From positions 248,001-312,000 of the forward strand of contig NZ_JAHLQK010000006.1 of NCBI RefSeq assembly GCF_018919215.1: DNA of 64,000 bases. The letters are read 5' to 3'. A program made the position numbers and the translations under genes. The notes beneath the pieces are model-generated. The model was not told the origin of the DNA, did no database searches, and was given only the letters and a program-made list of their open reading frames with translations. This DNA comes from Alkaliphilus flagellatus (lineage in GTDB: Bacteria > Bacillota > Clostridia > Peptostreptococcales > Natronincolaceae). Positions within the stretch are counted from its first letter, which is position 1, and the number at the start of each line of letters is the position of its first letter. Below are positions 16,786 through 25,044 of this stretch, piece after piece.

Positions 16786-19146
16786 ATGAATGAAAGAGTA
16801 GCTAAACTAAGACAGCAAAGTGTAACTGCAATACCTAGTATATCAATTGAAAGAGCTGAATTAGTTACCCAGGTTTATGAAAAATATGCAGGGAAAGTTT
16901 CTACTCCTGTATTAAGAGCATTGACTTTTAAACATATATTGGAGAATAAAGAAATTTCTATTAATGAAGGTGAATTAATAGTAGGGGAGAGAGGTTCTGC
17001 TCCACAGGTAACACCAACCTATCCAGAACTATGCTGCCATACTATGGAAGATCTACAAATAATGAATGATAGGGAAAAAATTTCGTTTAAAGTGAGTGAT
17101 GAAGTAAAGAAAGCTCATCAAGAAAGAATAATGCCATATTGGCAGGGAAGATCAATTAGAGATTTAATATTTGTCCAGATGACTGATGAATGGAAATATT
17201 GTTACGAAGCTGGGATCTTTACAGAATTTATGGAGCAAAGAGCACCAGGTCATACGGTACTAGATGATAAGGTATATAGAAAAGGATTTCTAGATTTTAA
17301 AAAAGATATACAAACATCGCTCAAAACTATAGACTATCATAATGATACTGAGGCTTACAAAAAGCAGGAGCAATTGAGTGCAATGCTTATTTGTTGTGAT
17401 AGCATAATAACATTTGCGAATAGATATGCAGATAAAGCCTTAAAATTAGCGAGAAATGAGAAAAACGAGAATAGAAAAAGAGAATTATTAGAAATAGCAG
17501 ATATATGCAAACGTGTGCCAGCAAATCCTCCTAGAAATTTTAGAGAGGCTCTACAGATGTATTGGTTTGTACATTTGGGAGTAATAATAGAATTAAATAC
17601 TTGGGATTCCTTTTGTCCAGGTCGATTAGACCAACACTTATATCCATTCTATAAAAAAGAAATAGAAGAAGGAACATTAACTCGAGAAGAAGCAAAAGAA
17701 TTATTAGAATGTTTTTGGATTAAGTTTAATAATCAACCTGCACCACCAAAAGTAGGCATAACTTTAGCAGAAAGTGGAACTTACACAGATTTTGCTAATA
17801 TTAATATAGGTGGAGTAATGCCTAATGGTTCTGATGGTGTAAATGATGTTTCTTATTTATTGTTAGAAATTATTAAAGAGATGAGAATTTTACAACCAAG
17901 TACGAATGTACAAATAAGCAAGAGAAATCCAGATAGATTTATTATAAAAGCTGCAGAAGTTATTAGAGAAGGAATGGGATTCCCTTCAGTTTTTAACGCC
18001 GATGCAGTAATACAAGAACTATTAAGACAAGGTAAAAATATAATTGATGCTAGAAATGGTGGAACAAGTGGATGTGTAGAGGTTGGTGCCTTTGGTAAAG
18101 AAGCCTATATTTTAACAGGATATTTAAACTTAGTTAAAATATTAGAAATTACTTTGAATAATGGAATAGATATTAGAACTCAGAAATTTATAGGCATAGA
18201 AACTGGTGATCCTGTAGAATTTAAATCTTTAGATCAATTATTAGAAGCGTTTAAAAAACAACTGAATCATTTTATAGATATAAAGGTAAGAGGAAATAAT
18301 GTTATTGAAAAGCTATATGCTGAATATATGCCTTCACCATTTATGTCTGTAGTTATTGACGATTGTATTAAAAATGCTAAAGATTATAATGCTGGAGGGG
18401 CAAGGTATAACTCCAGATATATACAAGGGGTCGGCATTGGAACTATTACGGATTGTTTATCATCTATTAAATACAATGTTTTTGACGAGAAAAGATTAAC
18501 TATGAAAGAATTATTGAAAATATTGAAGGCTGACTTCGAAGGTTACGAAAAGGAACGTCAATTTTTATTAAATAAAACTCCAAAGTATGGTAATGATGAC
18601 GATTATGCCGATGAATTAATGCTAGAAGTATTTGATATTTTTTATGATGCAGTTAATGGTAGACCTTCGATAACTGGTGGAACATATCGAATAGAAATGC
18701 TTCCAACCACTTGCCATGTTTATTTTGGATCTATAGTATTAGCTACACCAGATGGTAGAAAAGCTGGAGTACCATTGTCAGAAGGAATATCACCAGTGCA
18801 AGGAGCGGACAAATATGGGCCTACAGCAGTTATAAAGTCAGCATCTAAAATGGATCATTTAAGAACAGGTGGAACACTATTAAATCAAAAATTGAATCCT
18901 AGCATTGTTCAAAACGAAGATGGATTAGTAAAGATTAAGGATTTAATTAGATCATATTTTAAATTGGATGGTCATCATATACAGCTAAATATAGTGGATG
19001 GAAATACATTAAGAGATGCACAAAAAAATCCTAGTGAATATAATAATCTAATTGTTAGGGTTGCAGGATACAGTGACTACTTTAATAATTTGGGTAAAGC
19101 ATTACAAGATGAAATTATTGCTAGAACAGAACATTCTAATTTTTAA
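16786..19146 (+). CDS. hypD: Glycyl-radical trans-4-hydroxy-L-proline dehydratase
   Basis: Removes water from trans-4-hydroxy-L-proline to give pyrroline-5-carboxylate, which is then reduced to proline for Stickland fermentation. 786 residues, the length of HypD. It has the thiyl loop GGTSGCVEVG (Cys430, Glu432) and the radical loop RVAGYSDYF (Gly761). From memory of the C. difficile enzyme (Cys434, Glu436, Gly765), all sites are shifted by four here, and the substrate-binding Ser334, Asp339, Phe340 and Tyr450 correspond to Ser330, Asp335, Phe336 and Tyr446, all kept. No P5C reductase gene is adjacent. Another dehydratase of the family is possible but less likely. Confidence 0.85.
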   Translation: MNERVAKLRQQSVTAIPSISIERAELVTQVYEKYAGKVSTPVLRALTFKHILENKEISINEGELIVGERGSAPQVTPTYPELCCHTMEDLQIMNDREKISFKVSDEVKKAHQERIMPYWQGRSIRDLIFVQMTDEWKYCYEAGIFTEFMEQRAPGHTVLDDKVYRKGFLDFKKDIQTSLKTIDYHNDTEAYKKQEQLSAMLICCDSIITFANRYADKALKLARNEKNENRKRELLEIADICKRVPANPPRNFREALQMYWFVHLGVIIELNTWDSFCPGRLDQHLYPFYKKEIEEGTLTREEAKELLECFWIKFNNQPAPPKVGITLAESGTYTDFANINIGGVMPNGSDGVNDVSYLLLEIIKEMRILQPSTNVQISKRNPDRFIIKAAEVIREGMGFPSVFNADAVIQELLRQGKNIIDARNGGTSGCVEVGAFGKEAYILTGYLNLVKILEITLNNGIDIRTQKFIGIETGDPVEFKSLDQLLEAFKKQLNHFIDIKVRGNNVIEKLYAEYMPSPFMSVVIDDCIKNAKDYNAGGARYNSRYIQGVGIGTITDCLSSIKYNVFDEKRLTMKELLKILKADFEGYEKERQFLLNKTPKYGNDDDYADELMLEVFDIFYDAVNGRPSITGGTYRIEMLPTTCHVYFGSIVLATPDGRKAGVPLSEGISPVQGADKYGPTAVIKSASKMDHLRTGGTLLNQKLNPSIVQNEDGLVKIKDLIRSYFKLDGHHIQLNIVDGNTLRDAQKNPSEYNNLIVRVAGYSDYFNNLGKALQDEIIARTEHSNF

Positions 19147-19397
19147 TTAATATTTTAAATGGACTAGACAATCATTATGATTGTAAGATATATTATATTT
19201 TTCCTCATACGAGTCATGCGGAGACGGTGGTTTTTTAACAAGGAAAAGAGTAGTAAATAACGAGGAAGTTAGGTGTAAAAATAAGCATATTAATGAAGGA
19301 GTACTTTTTAAAGCGTTTGTATAGTGTATTGGTTGAAAATAATGAACATTTTATAAAGAAGTAGAAAAATGTATAATTGAATAAGAAATAATAAATC

Positions 19398-19441
19398 AGC
19401 TGGTTGGGGGTGTTATAGTATGACCTTGGCCAGCTTTTTTT
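19398..19441 (+). terminator. Terminator-like hairpin before the UvrA-like operon
   Basis: Stem AGCTGGTTGG / CCTTGGCCAGCT (with G-T pairs), followed by TTTTTTTT. It lies 250 bases after hypD. It could end hypD transcription or be a leader element. Confidence 0.6.
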
Positions 19442-19463
19442 GTGTAAAAAAATTCAATTGTTA

Positions 19464-19526
19464 TTGCAAATAAAAAAGAACAGTAGTAAAATTTATTTAA
19501 CCGGGTTATATATTTATCGGGTTATG
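19464..19526 (+). promoter_or_regulatory. Sigma-A promoter and direct-repeat operator for UvrA-like/MarR operon
   Basis: TTGCAA (19464-19469), 17-base spacer, TAAAAT (19487-19492). Just downstream two direct repeats, CCGGGTTAT and TCGGGTTAT, are 16 bases apart. They are the only GC-rich words in the region and could be the site for the MarR protein encoded second in the operon. Confidence 0.55.
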
Positions 19527-19568
19527 TAATTTTGTTTTAAGATATTAACTTTTTGAAAGGTGATTTTT

Positions 19569-21836
19569 ATGAATAAGAAAAATAATGAAGGATATATACA
19601 CGTAGTTGGAGCTAGAGAGAAAAATCTTAGAAATATTGATGTGAAAATTCCAAAGAAAAAAATAACTGTCTTCACCGGGGTTTCAGGCTCAGGGAAATCA
19701 TCTCTAGTATTTGATACAATAGCAGCAGAATCACAAAGGCAGCTAAATGAAACTTATTCAAGTTTTATTCGTCATCGTTTACCACACTATGGTCAGCCGA
19801 AGGTGGATGCTATTGAAAATTTATCTGTTGCAATTGTTATCGATCAAAAACGCATTGGAGGAAATGCAAGGTCAACTGTTGGAACGATCACAGATATATA
19901 CTCATTACTAAGATTATTGTTTTCTCGTATAGGGAAACCATTTGTTGGTTATTCCGATGTTTTTTCATTTAATAATCCCTCGGGAATGTGTCCAAAATGT
20001 GATGGGTTAGGAAGGATTGATATGATAGATATTGAACGGTTATTGGATAGAAATAAATCTCTCAATGAGGGTGCAATTTTATTTCCAACTTTTGAGCTGG
20101 GGGCATGGAGGTTAAAAAGATATATCCATTCGAGATTTTTTGACAACGATAAAAAAATAAAAGATTTTACAGATGACGAATTGAAATTGCTTTTATATAA
20201 ATCAGATATTAAAGTAACTACCTCTGATCCAGAATGGCCCAAAACTTCACTCTATGAAGGTCTTATTCCAAGAATTGAAAGAAGCTTTCTAAAAAAGGAA
20301 GAGGGAGAATCAGTCAAATATAAAAAAGAAATAGATAGGATTGTTGGTAAAGAAACATGTCCTGTCTGTGGTGGTACTCGATTAAATCAAACCGTTTTGC
20401 AGTGTAAAATAAACAATAAAAATATAGCAGATTGCGGTGAAATGCAAATCACTGATTTAGTAGATTTTATTCGTGCTATTAAAGACCCAAAAGCTACGAC
20501 TATCGTCATGGCTGTAGCCAATCGATTAGAACATTTAGTTTCAATTGGTTTAGGTTATTTAAGCTTAAATCGTGAAACATCAACTCTTTCAGGTGGTGAA
20601 TCACAACGAATAAAAATGGTTCGACAGTTAGGAAGTAGTTTAACAGATCTTACTTATATTTTTGACGAACCGAGCATTGGATTACATCCTCATGATGTGA
20701 ATAAGATTAATTCCCTATTAAAACTTTTACGTGATAAGGGGAATACCGTTCTGATAGTCGAGCACGATCCCGATGTAATCAAAATTGCAGACCATATCAT
20801 TGATATGGGACCGCAAGCTGGAATAAATGGTGGCAAAATCATGTATCAAGGTACTTTAAATGGTTTGGCGCAATCAGAGACAATTACGGGAAAATATCTA
20901 TGCACTCAAACACAGTTAAAAAAGAATATCAGAAACCCAGTTGAATGGTTATCTCTGAAAGATGCGAATTTGCATAACCTAAAAAATATTAATGTGATCA
21001 TCCCTAAAGGGGTTATGACGGTAGTAACTGGAGTTGCAGGTTCAGGGAAAAGTACATTGATCAATCATGTGTTACCTAAATTTTATCCTGAAACGATTTT
21101 TATTGATCAGAAGCCAATTAAAACCTCAAAGCGCTCTAATATTGCTACTTTTACAGGAATATTTGATATAATAAGGGGACTGTTTTCAAAAGCAAATAAT
21201 GTAAAACCTGCTTTATTCAGCTTTAATTCACAAGGAGCATGCCCAAACTGTAAAGGGTTGGGAGTAACATATACAGATTTGGCATTTATGGATACAGTGG
21301 TAAATGTATGTGAGGTTTGCCAAGGTGACAGATTTATAGATGAAGCATTAAGCTACAAATTACGTGGCAAAAATATAAGTGAAGTTTTAAACATGACAGT
21401 TGACGAAGCTTTAGATTTTTTCTATGAAAAAGAAATATCAACAACATTAAAAAAACTGGCAGATGTAGGAATAACTTATATTCCACTTGGACAGCCATTA
21501 AATACTTTGTCTGGTGGTGAACTGCAAAGAGTAAAGCTTGCCGATGAACTTGAAAGTAATGGGAATATCTATGTGTTAGACGAACCGACTACTGGACTTC
21601 ATATGTCAGATATATCACAGCTTCTTAAAATTTTGGACCGCCTTGTTGAACAAGGTAGTACCGTAATTGTGATAGAACATAATTTAGATGTTATTAGTCA
21701 GGCAGATTGGATCATTGATTTAGGACCTTTGGCGGGACAGAATGGTGGTAAAGTTATGTTTGAGGGATTACCAAAGGATTTAATAAATTGCAATTCCTCT
21801 ATTACAGGACAATATTTAAAGAAATATATTAAGTAA
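19569..21836 (+). CDS. UvrA-like ABC ATPase (drug-resistance type)
   Basis: Two ABC ATPase modules of the UvrA kind in 755 residues, against about 940 for true UvrA. Walker A GVSGSGKSS and GVAGSGKST, signatures LSGGESQRIK and LSGGELQRVK, and four Cys-x2-Cys zinc half-sites (CPKC, CPVC, CPNC, CEVC) are visible. The missing 180 residues fit loss of the UvrB-binding and insertion domains, as in UvrA2/DrrC-like proteins linked to DNA-damaging drug tolerance. The ATG at 19569 follows AAAGGTG; a GTG three codons upstream overlaps it. It sits 11 bases before a MarR regulator gene. Resistance role is inference. Confidence 0.85.
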   Translation: MNKKNNEGYIHVVGAREKNLRNIDVKIPKKKITVFTGVSGSGKSSLVFDTIAAESQRQLNETYSSFIRHRLPHYGQPKVDAIENLSVAIVIDQKRIGGNARSTVGTITDIYSLLRLLFSRIGKPFVGYSDVFSFNNPSGMCPKCDGLGRIDMIDIERLLDRNKSLNEGAILFPTFELGAWRLKRYIHSRFFDNDKKIKDFTDDELKLLLYKSDIKVTTSDPEWPKTSLYEGLIPRIERSFLKKEEGESVKYKKEIDRIVGKETCPVCGGTRLNQTVLQCKINNKNIADCGEMQITDLVDFIRAIKDPKATTIVMAVANRLEHLVSIGLGYLSLNRETSTLSGGESQRIKMVRQLGSSLTDLTYIFDEPSIGLHPHDVNKINSLLKLLRDKGNTVLIVEHDPDVIKIADHIIDMGPQAGINGGKIMYQGTLNGLAQSETITGKYLCTQTQLKKNIRNPVEWLSLKDANLHNLKNINVIIPKGVMTVVTGVAGSGKSTLINHVLPKFYPETIFIDQKPIKTSKRSNIATFTGIFDIIRGLFSKANNVKPALFSFNSQGACPNCKGLGVTYTDLAFMDTVVNVCEVCQGDRFIDEALSYKLRGKNISEVLNMTVDEALDFFYEKEISTTLKKLADVGITYIPLGQPLNTLSGGELQRVKLADELESNGNIYVLDEPTTGLHMSDISQLLKILDRLVEQGSTVIVIEHNLDVISQADWIIDLGPLAGQNGGKVMFEGLPKDLINCNSSITGQYLKKYIK

Positions 21837-21847
21837 GGAGAATCTTT

Positions 21848-22267
21848 ATGGGGAAAAAAGAATTAGAGGATTATTATATCCCTTTTCAATGTATGATTAT
21901 AAGTAATATTAATCGCTTTAATATTGAGGGAGTGACAACAGCCCAGTATAATGTACTGGATATTTTATATAAGCAAGGCTCTAAAACTACTAAAGAGTTA
22001 GCCAAGATTCGCGGGATTTCACAGGCTGGAATGTCTAAGTTAACAAAAAGGCTTTTGGAGAAAAAATACATTATACAAAAACGGAAGGAAGCTGATCGGA
22101 GAGCTTATGATATTCTCATTACTCCTGCTGGTAAGGATTTTCTTTTAAGATCAGAAAAGTTCAGAAATGAAATCATGGATTTAATTGAAGATACGTTGAC
22201 AGAAGAAGAACTGTATTGTTTTATAAAACTATGTAAGAAAATTACTGATTCATATGTGGAGAAGTAA
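21848..22267 (+). CDS. MarR-family transcriptional regulator
   Basis: A 139-residue winged-helix repressor: recognition helix region GISQAGMSKLTKRLLEK (about residues 58-74) and the wing KRKEADRRAYDILIT. It lies directly behind the UvrA-like ATPase with AAGGAG as SD. This gene order is typical of small-molecule-sensing operons where MarR represses its own operon. The inducing ligand is unknown. Confidence 0.85.
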   Translation: MGKKELEDYYIPFQCMIISNINRFNIEGVTTAQYNVLDILYKQGSKTTKELAKIRGISQAGMSKLTKRLLEKKYIIQKRKEADRRAYDILITPAGKDFLLRSEKFRNEIMDLIEDTLTEEELYCFIKLCKKITDSYVEK

Positions 22268-22576
22268 TTATATGAATTTGAGGACTTTAATTATCCTCTA
22301 TACTTTTTGGATTAGGCTATTTCTTTTGTGGTAGCACCCATGATAATTAAATCTTTTTAATTGAAGGATAGGGGGATACTGATACGCAAAAATCCCTGTT
22401 TTTGTACACTAGTATCATTTCCTTGCCCCAACCCATGTTGAGTATGTTTCAAAGGTCATTAAGAGTTGGAAAATTAGAAGTTGAAAGGGTAGCAAACTAC
22501 AATAACTAGTTGCTACCTTATCTTCTTTGATTTTGATTTTTTTCACAAGTTGAGAGAGTGCTTGTAAAAAGTTATT
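22268..22576. other. Intergenic region between converging marR-like and truA genes
   Basis: A hairpin at 22488-22517 (GGTAGCAA / TTGCTACC) followed by TTATCTTC and T-rich sequence looks like a terminator usable in both directions. A weaker hairpin GAGGA / TCCTC lies at about 22278-22297. The rest shows nothing recognisable. Confidence 0.5.
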
Positions 22577-23314
22577 TTAGTAATATACCTCTTCTAAAAA
22601 CAAGCCATGAGGTGGAAGTGTTTTACCAGCAATTGATCTGGTTTTGGTTTTTAGTATTTCATCAATATAGAAAATTTCTTTTTCTCTTATACCAATTTCT
22701 ATCAAACTACCCATTATAATACGAATCATATTATATAGGAATCCATCTCCAATAAAACTAAATTTCAACATATTTCCTTCCTTAATAATGGTTATTTCTT
22801 CAATGGTCCGAATAGTGGACTTATTGGTCTTTTTAACTGAAGAGAAGCCAATAAAATCATGAGTTCCAACTAGCTTTTTTGATGCCTCCTCCATTAATCC
22901 AATGTCTAGAGTTTCAATAAAGTGATAACTATATTTTCGTTGAAAAGGTGATGGAATCCAATGATTCCAAATATAATAAGTATATTTTTTGCTTTTTGCA
23001 TTATATCTACTATGAAATCTTTCTGATACTTCTATTACTTTCTTTACTACAATATCCTGTGGCAAATAATGATTAATGTATTTATGGATATCTTTTATTG
23101 GCATAGTAGAGTTAGTTTTAAAGTTAGCCACTTGCCCTCTAGCATGGACACCTGCATCGGTTCGTCCTGATCCAATAATTTCCACAGGTGAGGATACCAT
23201 CTCACTGATAACACTTTCCAATTTTCCTTGAATTGTTTGATCAGAATTCTTTAGCCTTTGCCAACCACTATACTTGCTACCATCATATTCTATTATTAGC
23301 TTAATATTTCTCAT
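22577..23314 (-). CDS. truA: tRNA pseudouridine(38-40) synthase
   Basis: Isomerises uridines 38-40 of the tRNA anticodon stem. 245 residues, normal length. The family start IKLIIEYDGSKYSGWQR is present, as is the catalytic Asp in GSGRTDAGVHARGQVA (about residue 53) and the C-terminal AGKTLPPHGLFLEEVYY. The SD GGGAGTGATC precedes the ATG. It stands alone on the minus strand between two plus-strand units. In Clostridia truA usually follows ecfT genes near the ribosomal cluster, so this is probably a second copy or a moved gene; that cannot be tested here. Confidence 0.92.
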   Translation of the reverse strand: MRNIKLIIEYDGSKYSGWQRLKNSDQTIQGKLESVISEMVSSPVEIIGSGRTDAGVHARGQVANFKTNSTMPIKDIHKYINHYLPQDIVVKKVIEVSERFHSRYNAKSKKYTYYIWNHWIPSPFQRKYSYHFIETLDIGLMEEASKKLVGTHDFIGFSSVKKTNKSTIRTIEEITIIKEGNMLKFSFIGDGFLYNMIRIIMGSLIEIGIREKEIFYIDEILKTKTRSIAGKTLPPHGLFLEEVYY

Positions 23315-23415
23315 AAGATCACTCCCTATTTATATATCATAACATGCTAAGATGGATATACACCATTATATAAACTTTATTTTGTAATAAAAAGAGTAAT
23401 CTTATTTATATATTA

Positions 23416-23488
23416 TTGACATAATATATAAATAAGATTATACTATAATTAGTAGTCTACTAATTTACTAATTTACTAATTAGTAAAT
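23416..23488 (+). promoter_or_regulatory. Strong promoter with dense TACTAAT operator array
   Basis: TTGACA (23416-23421), 17 bases, TATACT (23439-23444). From the -10 onward are two palindromes: ATTAGTA-GTC-TACTAAT (23448-23464) and ATTTACTAATTAGTAAAT (23471-23488). Between them TACTAATT repeats every 8 bases (23458, 23466, 23474). A repressor bound here would block initiation. Confidence 0.65.
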
Positions 23489-23506
23489 AAAATAGGAGGA
23501 AAAATA

Positions 23507-23986
23507 ATGAAAATACCAACTAATTTAAAGCATAAACCAGTCGTTGTATCTGAGAACTATGAAAATGTTGATGGTAGGTATGCATATAATACAGATGCAA
23601 AGGGACTTTCTTTAGGATTAGCTCAATGGAATGATAGAGGCAAGGTAGATATTTCAGCTAAAGTATGGAGACATACAGGAGAAAAATGGTCAAGACAGTC
23701 TGAAGAATTACCACTACATCGAGTGCTTGACCTTGCAATTCTTGTTTGTAGAACTAAACTTCATTTTCAGGATGCCTATAGATATGAAAAATTATATGAT
23801 ACAGAAAACCCTGTTATAGATAGAGTGGGATTACAGGGGGATGCCATGACAGTAGCTGTATGCACTGATAATGAAAAAATTGATGAAGATATTAAACTAT
23901 TCAGCCAGGCGCTCAGTGATGATGGTGAGCTTATTGGAGAACGCTTGCGTACCTTGTCAAGAATATTAAAGGATATGGGGTATTAA
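23507..23986 (+). CDS. DUF6530-like protein
   Basis: A 159-residue soluble protein starting MKIPTNLKHKPVVVSENYE. I recall this type as DUF6530; no enzyme motif is known to me. It contains SLGLAQWNDRGKVDISAKVW and ends in a helical ELIGERLRTLSRILKDMGY. The SD is AGGAGG. It is the first gene behind a strong promoter with a multi-site operator and is coupled to a GIY-YIG gene 3 bases later. Possible roles include DNA-transaction or stress functions; none can be shown. Confidence 0.6.
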   Translation: MKIPTNLKHKPVVVSENYENVDGRYAYNTDAKGLSLGLAQWNDRGKVDISAKVWRHTGEKWSRQSEELPLHRVLDLAILVCRTKLHFQDAYRYEKLYDTENPVIDRVGLQGDAMTVAVCTDNEKIDEDIKLFSQALSDDGELIGERLRTLSRILKDMGY

Positions 23987-23989
23987 TCC

Positions 23990-24340
23990 ATGGACAGAAG
24001 AAAAGAATTGAAGGAACAATACAAGCAGATGAAATCAGATATGGGTATATTTATTATACGTTCTAACTTCGATCAAAAGTGTTATATCCAAACAACTCAA
24101 GATTTGAAAGGAACTATCAATGGCACCAAATTTAAATTGGCAGCTGGGGCTCATCCTAACCGAGAGTTACAAAAGGAATGGAATGAGTATGGCGAAGGGA
24201 GCTTCACGATTGAGATACTTGAGAATCTCGAATACGAAAAAGATGAATCTAAAACCGATTACAGGGAAGATTTAGCTTTGCTGCAAATGATTTGGGAAGA
24301 AAAACTATCCCAAAAAAACATTGAGTTTTATAAAAAATAG
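23990..24340 (+). CDS. GIY-YIG-like nuclease-family small protein
   Basis: A 116-residue protein. The segment MGIFIIRSNFDQKCYIQTTQ (about residues 18-37) has the layout of the GIY-YIG start (G-I-F near a C-Y-I), followed by GTINGTKFKLAAGAHPNRELQ and GSFTIEILENLEY as in compact GIY-YIG proteins of Firmicutes. The classical Arg and Glu are plausible but I cannot prove activity; it could be a non-catalytic form. It begins 3 bases after the DUF6530 stop with no strong SD, suggesting coupled translation. Confidence 0.6.
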   Translation: MDRRKELKEQYKQMKSDMGIFIIRSNFDQKCYIQTTQDLKGTINGTKFKLAAGAHPNRELQKEWNEYGEGSFTIEILENLEYEKDESKTDYREDLALLQMIWEEKLSQKNIEFYKK

Positions 24341-24590
24341 AGATGTTATATTGTGAAAAAGAATGTAAATGACTGTAGATGGGTTTGTGTAAATTCGCAA
24401 ACTTACTACAGTTTTTACTTTTTATTGAAGAATAAAATTCTATTGAATTGCCAAGATGACTAGGAATATTTCTATCATGCCTATTGTACATTACGTTATA
24501 TGATTCAATAAAATAGAGAGGGATTAGAGAGTGGAATTTAAAATGGCTTCTTTTGGAATTTAATAAAATTTCAATATTAAAAAATAATTA

Positions 24591-24640
24591 TTGACATGTA
24601 TAGGTTACAAGTGTAGACTAAAATTAAGACTACATTTGTA
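24591..24640 (+). promoter_or_regulatory. Promoter with two BlaI/MecI-type operators
   Basis: TTGACA (24591-24596), 17 bases, TAGACT (24614-24619). Two TACA-NN-TGTA dyads, TACAAGTGTA (24606-24615) and TACATTTGTA (24631-24640), lie in a larger inverted repeat. TACA-NN-TGTA is the BlaI/MecI core. The first overlaps the -10, as expected for repression of this blaI-like gene. Confidence 0.75.
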
Positions 24641-24660
24641 ACCTATAAGGAGAGATTAAT

Positions 24661-25044
24661 ATGAAATCATTAGTTTCAAAGATAACAGATTCAGAAGTTG
24701 AAGTAATGCGTGTATTATGGGAAGCTGGCTGTGAACTACCTATTGCAGATATTAGAAAACCACTTGAAAAATCAAGTGGTTGGGAAAGTTCTACTATTAA
24801 AACTCTACTTCGTAGACTTTGTAATAAGGGTGTAGTTCTATCGACTAAAAGAGATGTGTTTTATTATAAGCCTTTAGTTAGTGAGGCAGAATATAATGAA
24901 TATACTACGCAAAATTTAATTGATCGTTTGTATGATGGAAGTGCAAAAAACCTTGTAGCATCTCTATTAGGAAGAAAAAAGCTGGATGATGCCGATATTG
25001 AAGAGTTACGTACTCTATTTAAAGTTGGTGAGAGTAATGAATGA
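24661..25044 (+). CDS. BlaI/MecI/CopY-family repressor
   Basis: A 127-residue winged-helix repressor. The N-terminal MRVLWEAGCELPIADI and GWESSTIKTLLRRLCNKG are family hallmarks, and the C-terminal dimerisation region ends in DIEELRTLF. Such repressors are cleaved by the partner M56 protease when a signal is sensed. The SD is AAGGAGAG. It overlaps the next gene by 8 bases. Two matching operators lie directly upstream, so self-repression is likely. Confidence 0.9.
   Translation: MKSLVSKITDSEVEVMRVLWEAGCELPIADIRKPLEKSSGWESSTIKTLLRRLCNKGVVLSTKRDVFYYKPLVSEAEYNEYTTQNLIDRLYDGSAKNLVASLLGRKKLDDADIEELRTLFKVGESNE

Larger units (their letters stand above)
19147..19568 (+). other. Intergenic region between hypD and the UvrA-like operon
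   Basis: No convincing gene in these 422 bases. The first 250 bases show no structure I can name. A terminator-like hairpin and the promoter of the next operon, listed separately, occupy the last 170 bases. Confidence 0.5.

Noticed and set aside
23416-23506. CRISPR-like repeat array from the TACTAATT units
   Set aside because: Repeats are 8 bp with no spacers of regular size; the pattern fits an operator.
24986-25036. Longer start of the M56 protease (17 residues upstream)
   Set aside because: Would lie inside blaI without an SD; the ATG at 25037 in the coupled overlap is the usual arrangement.
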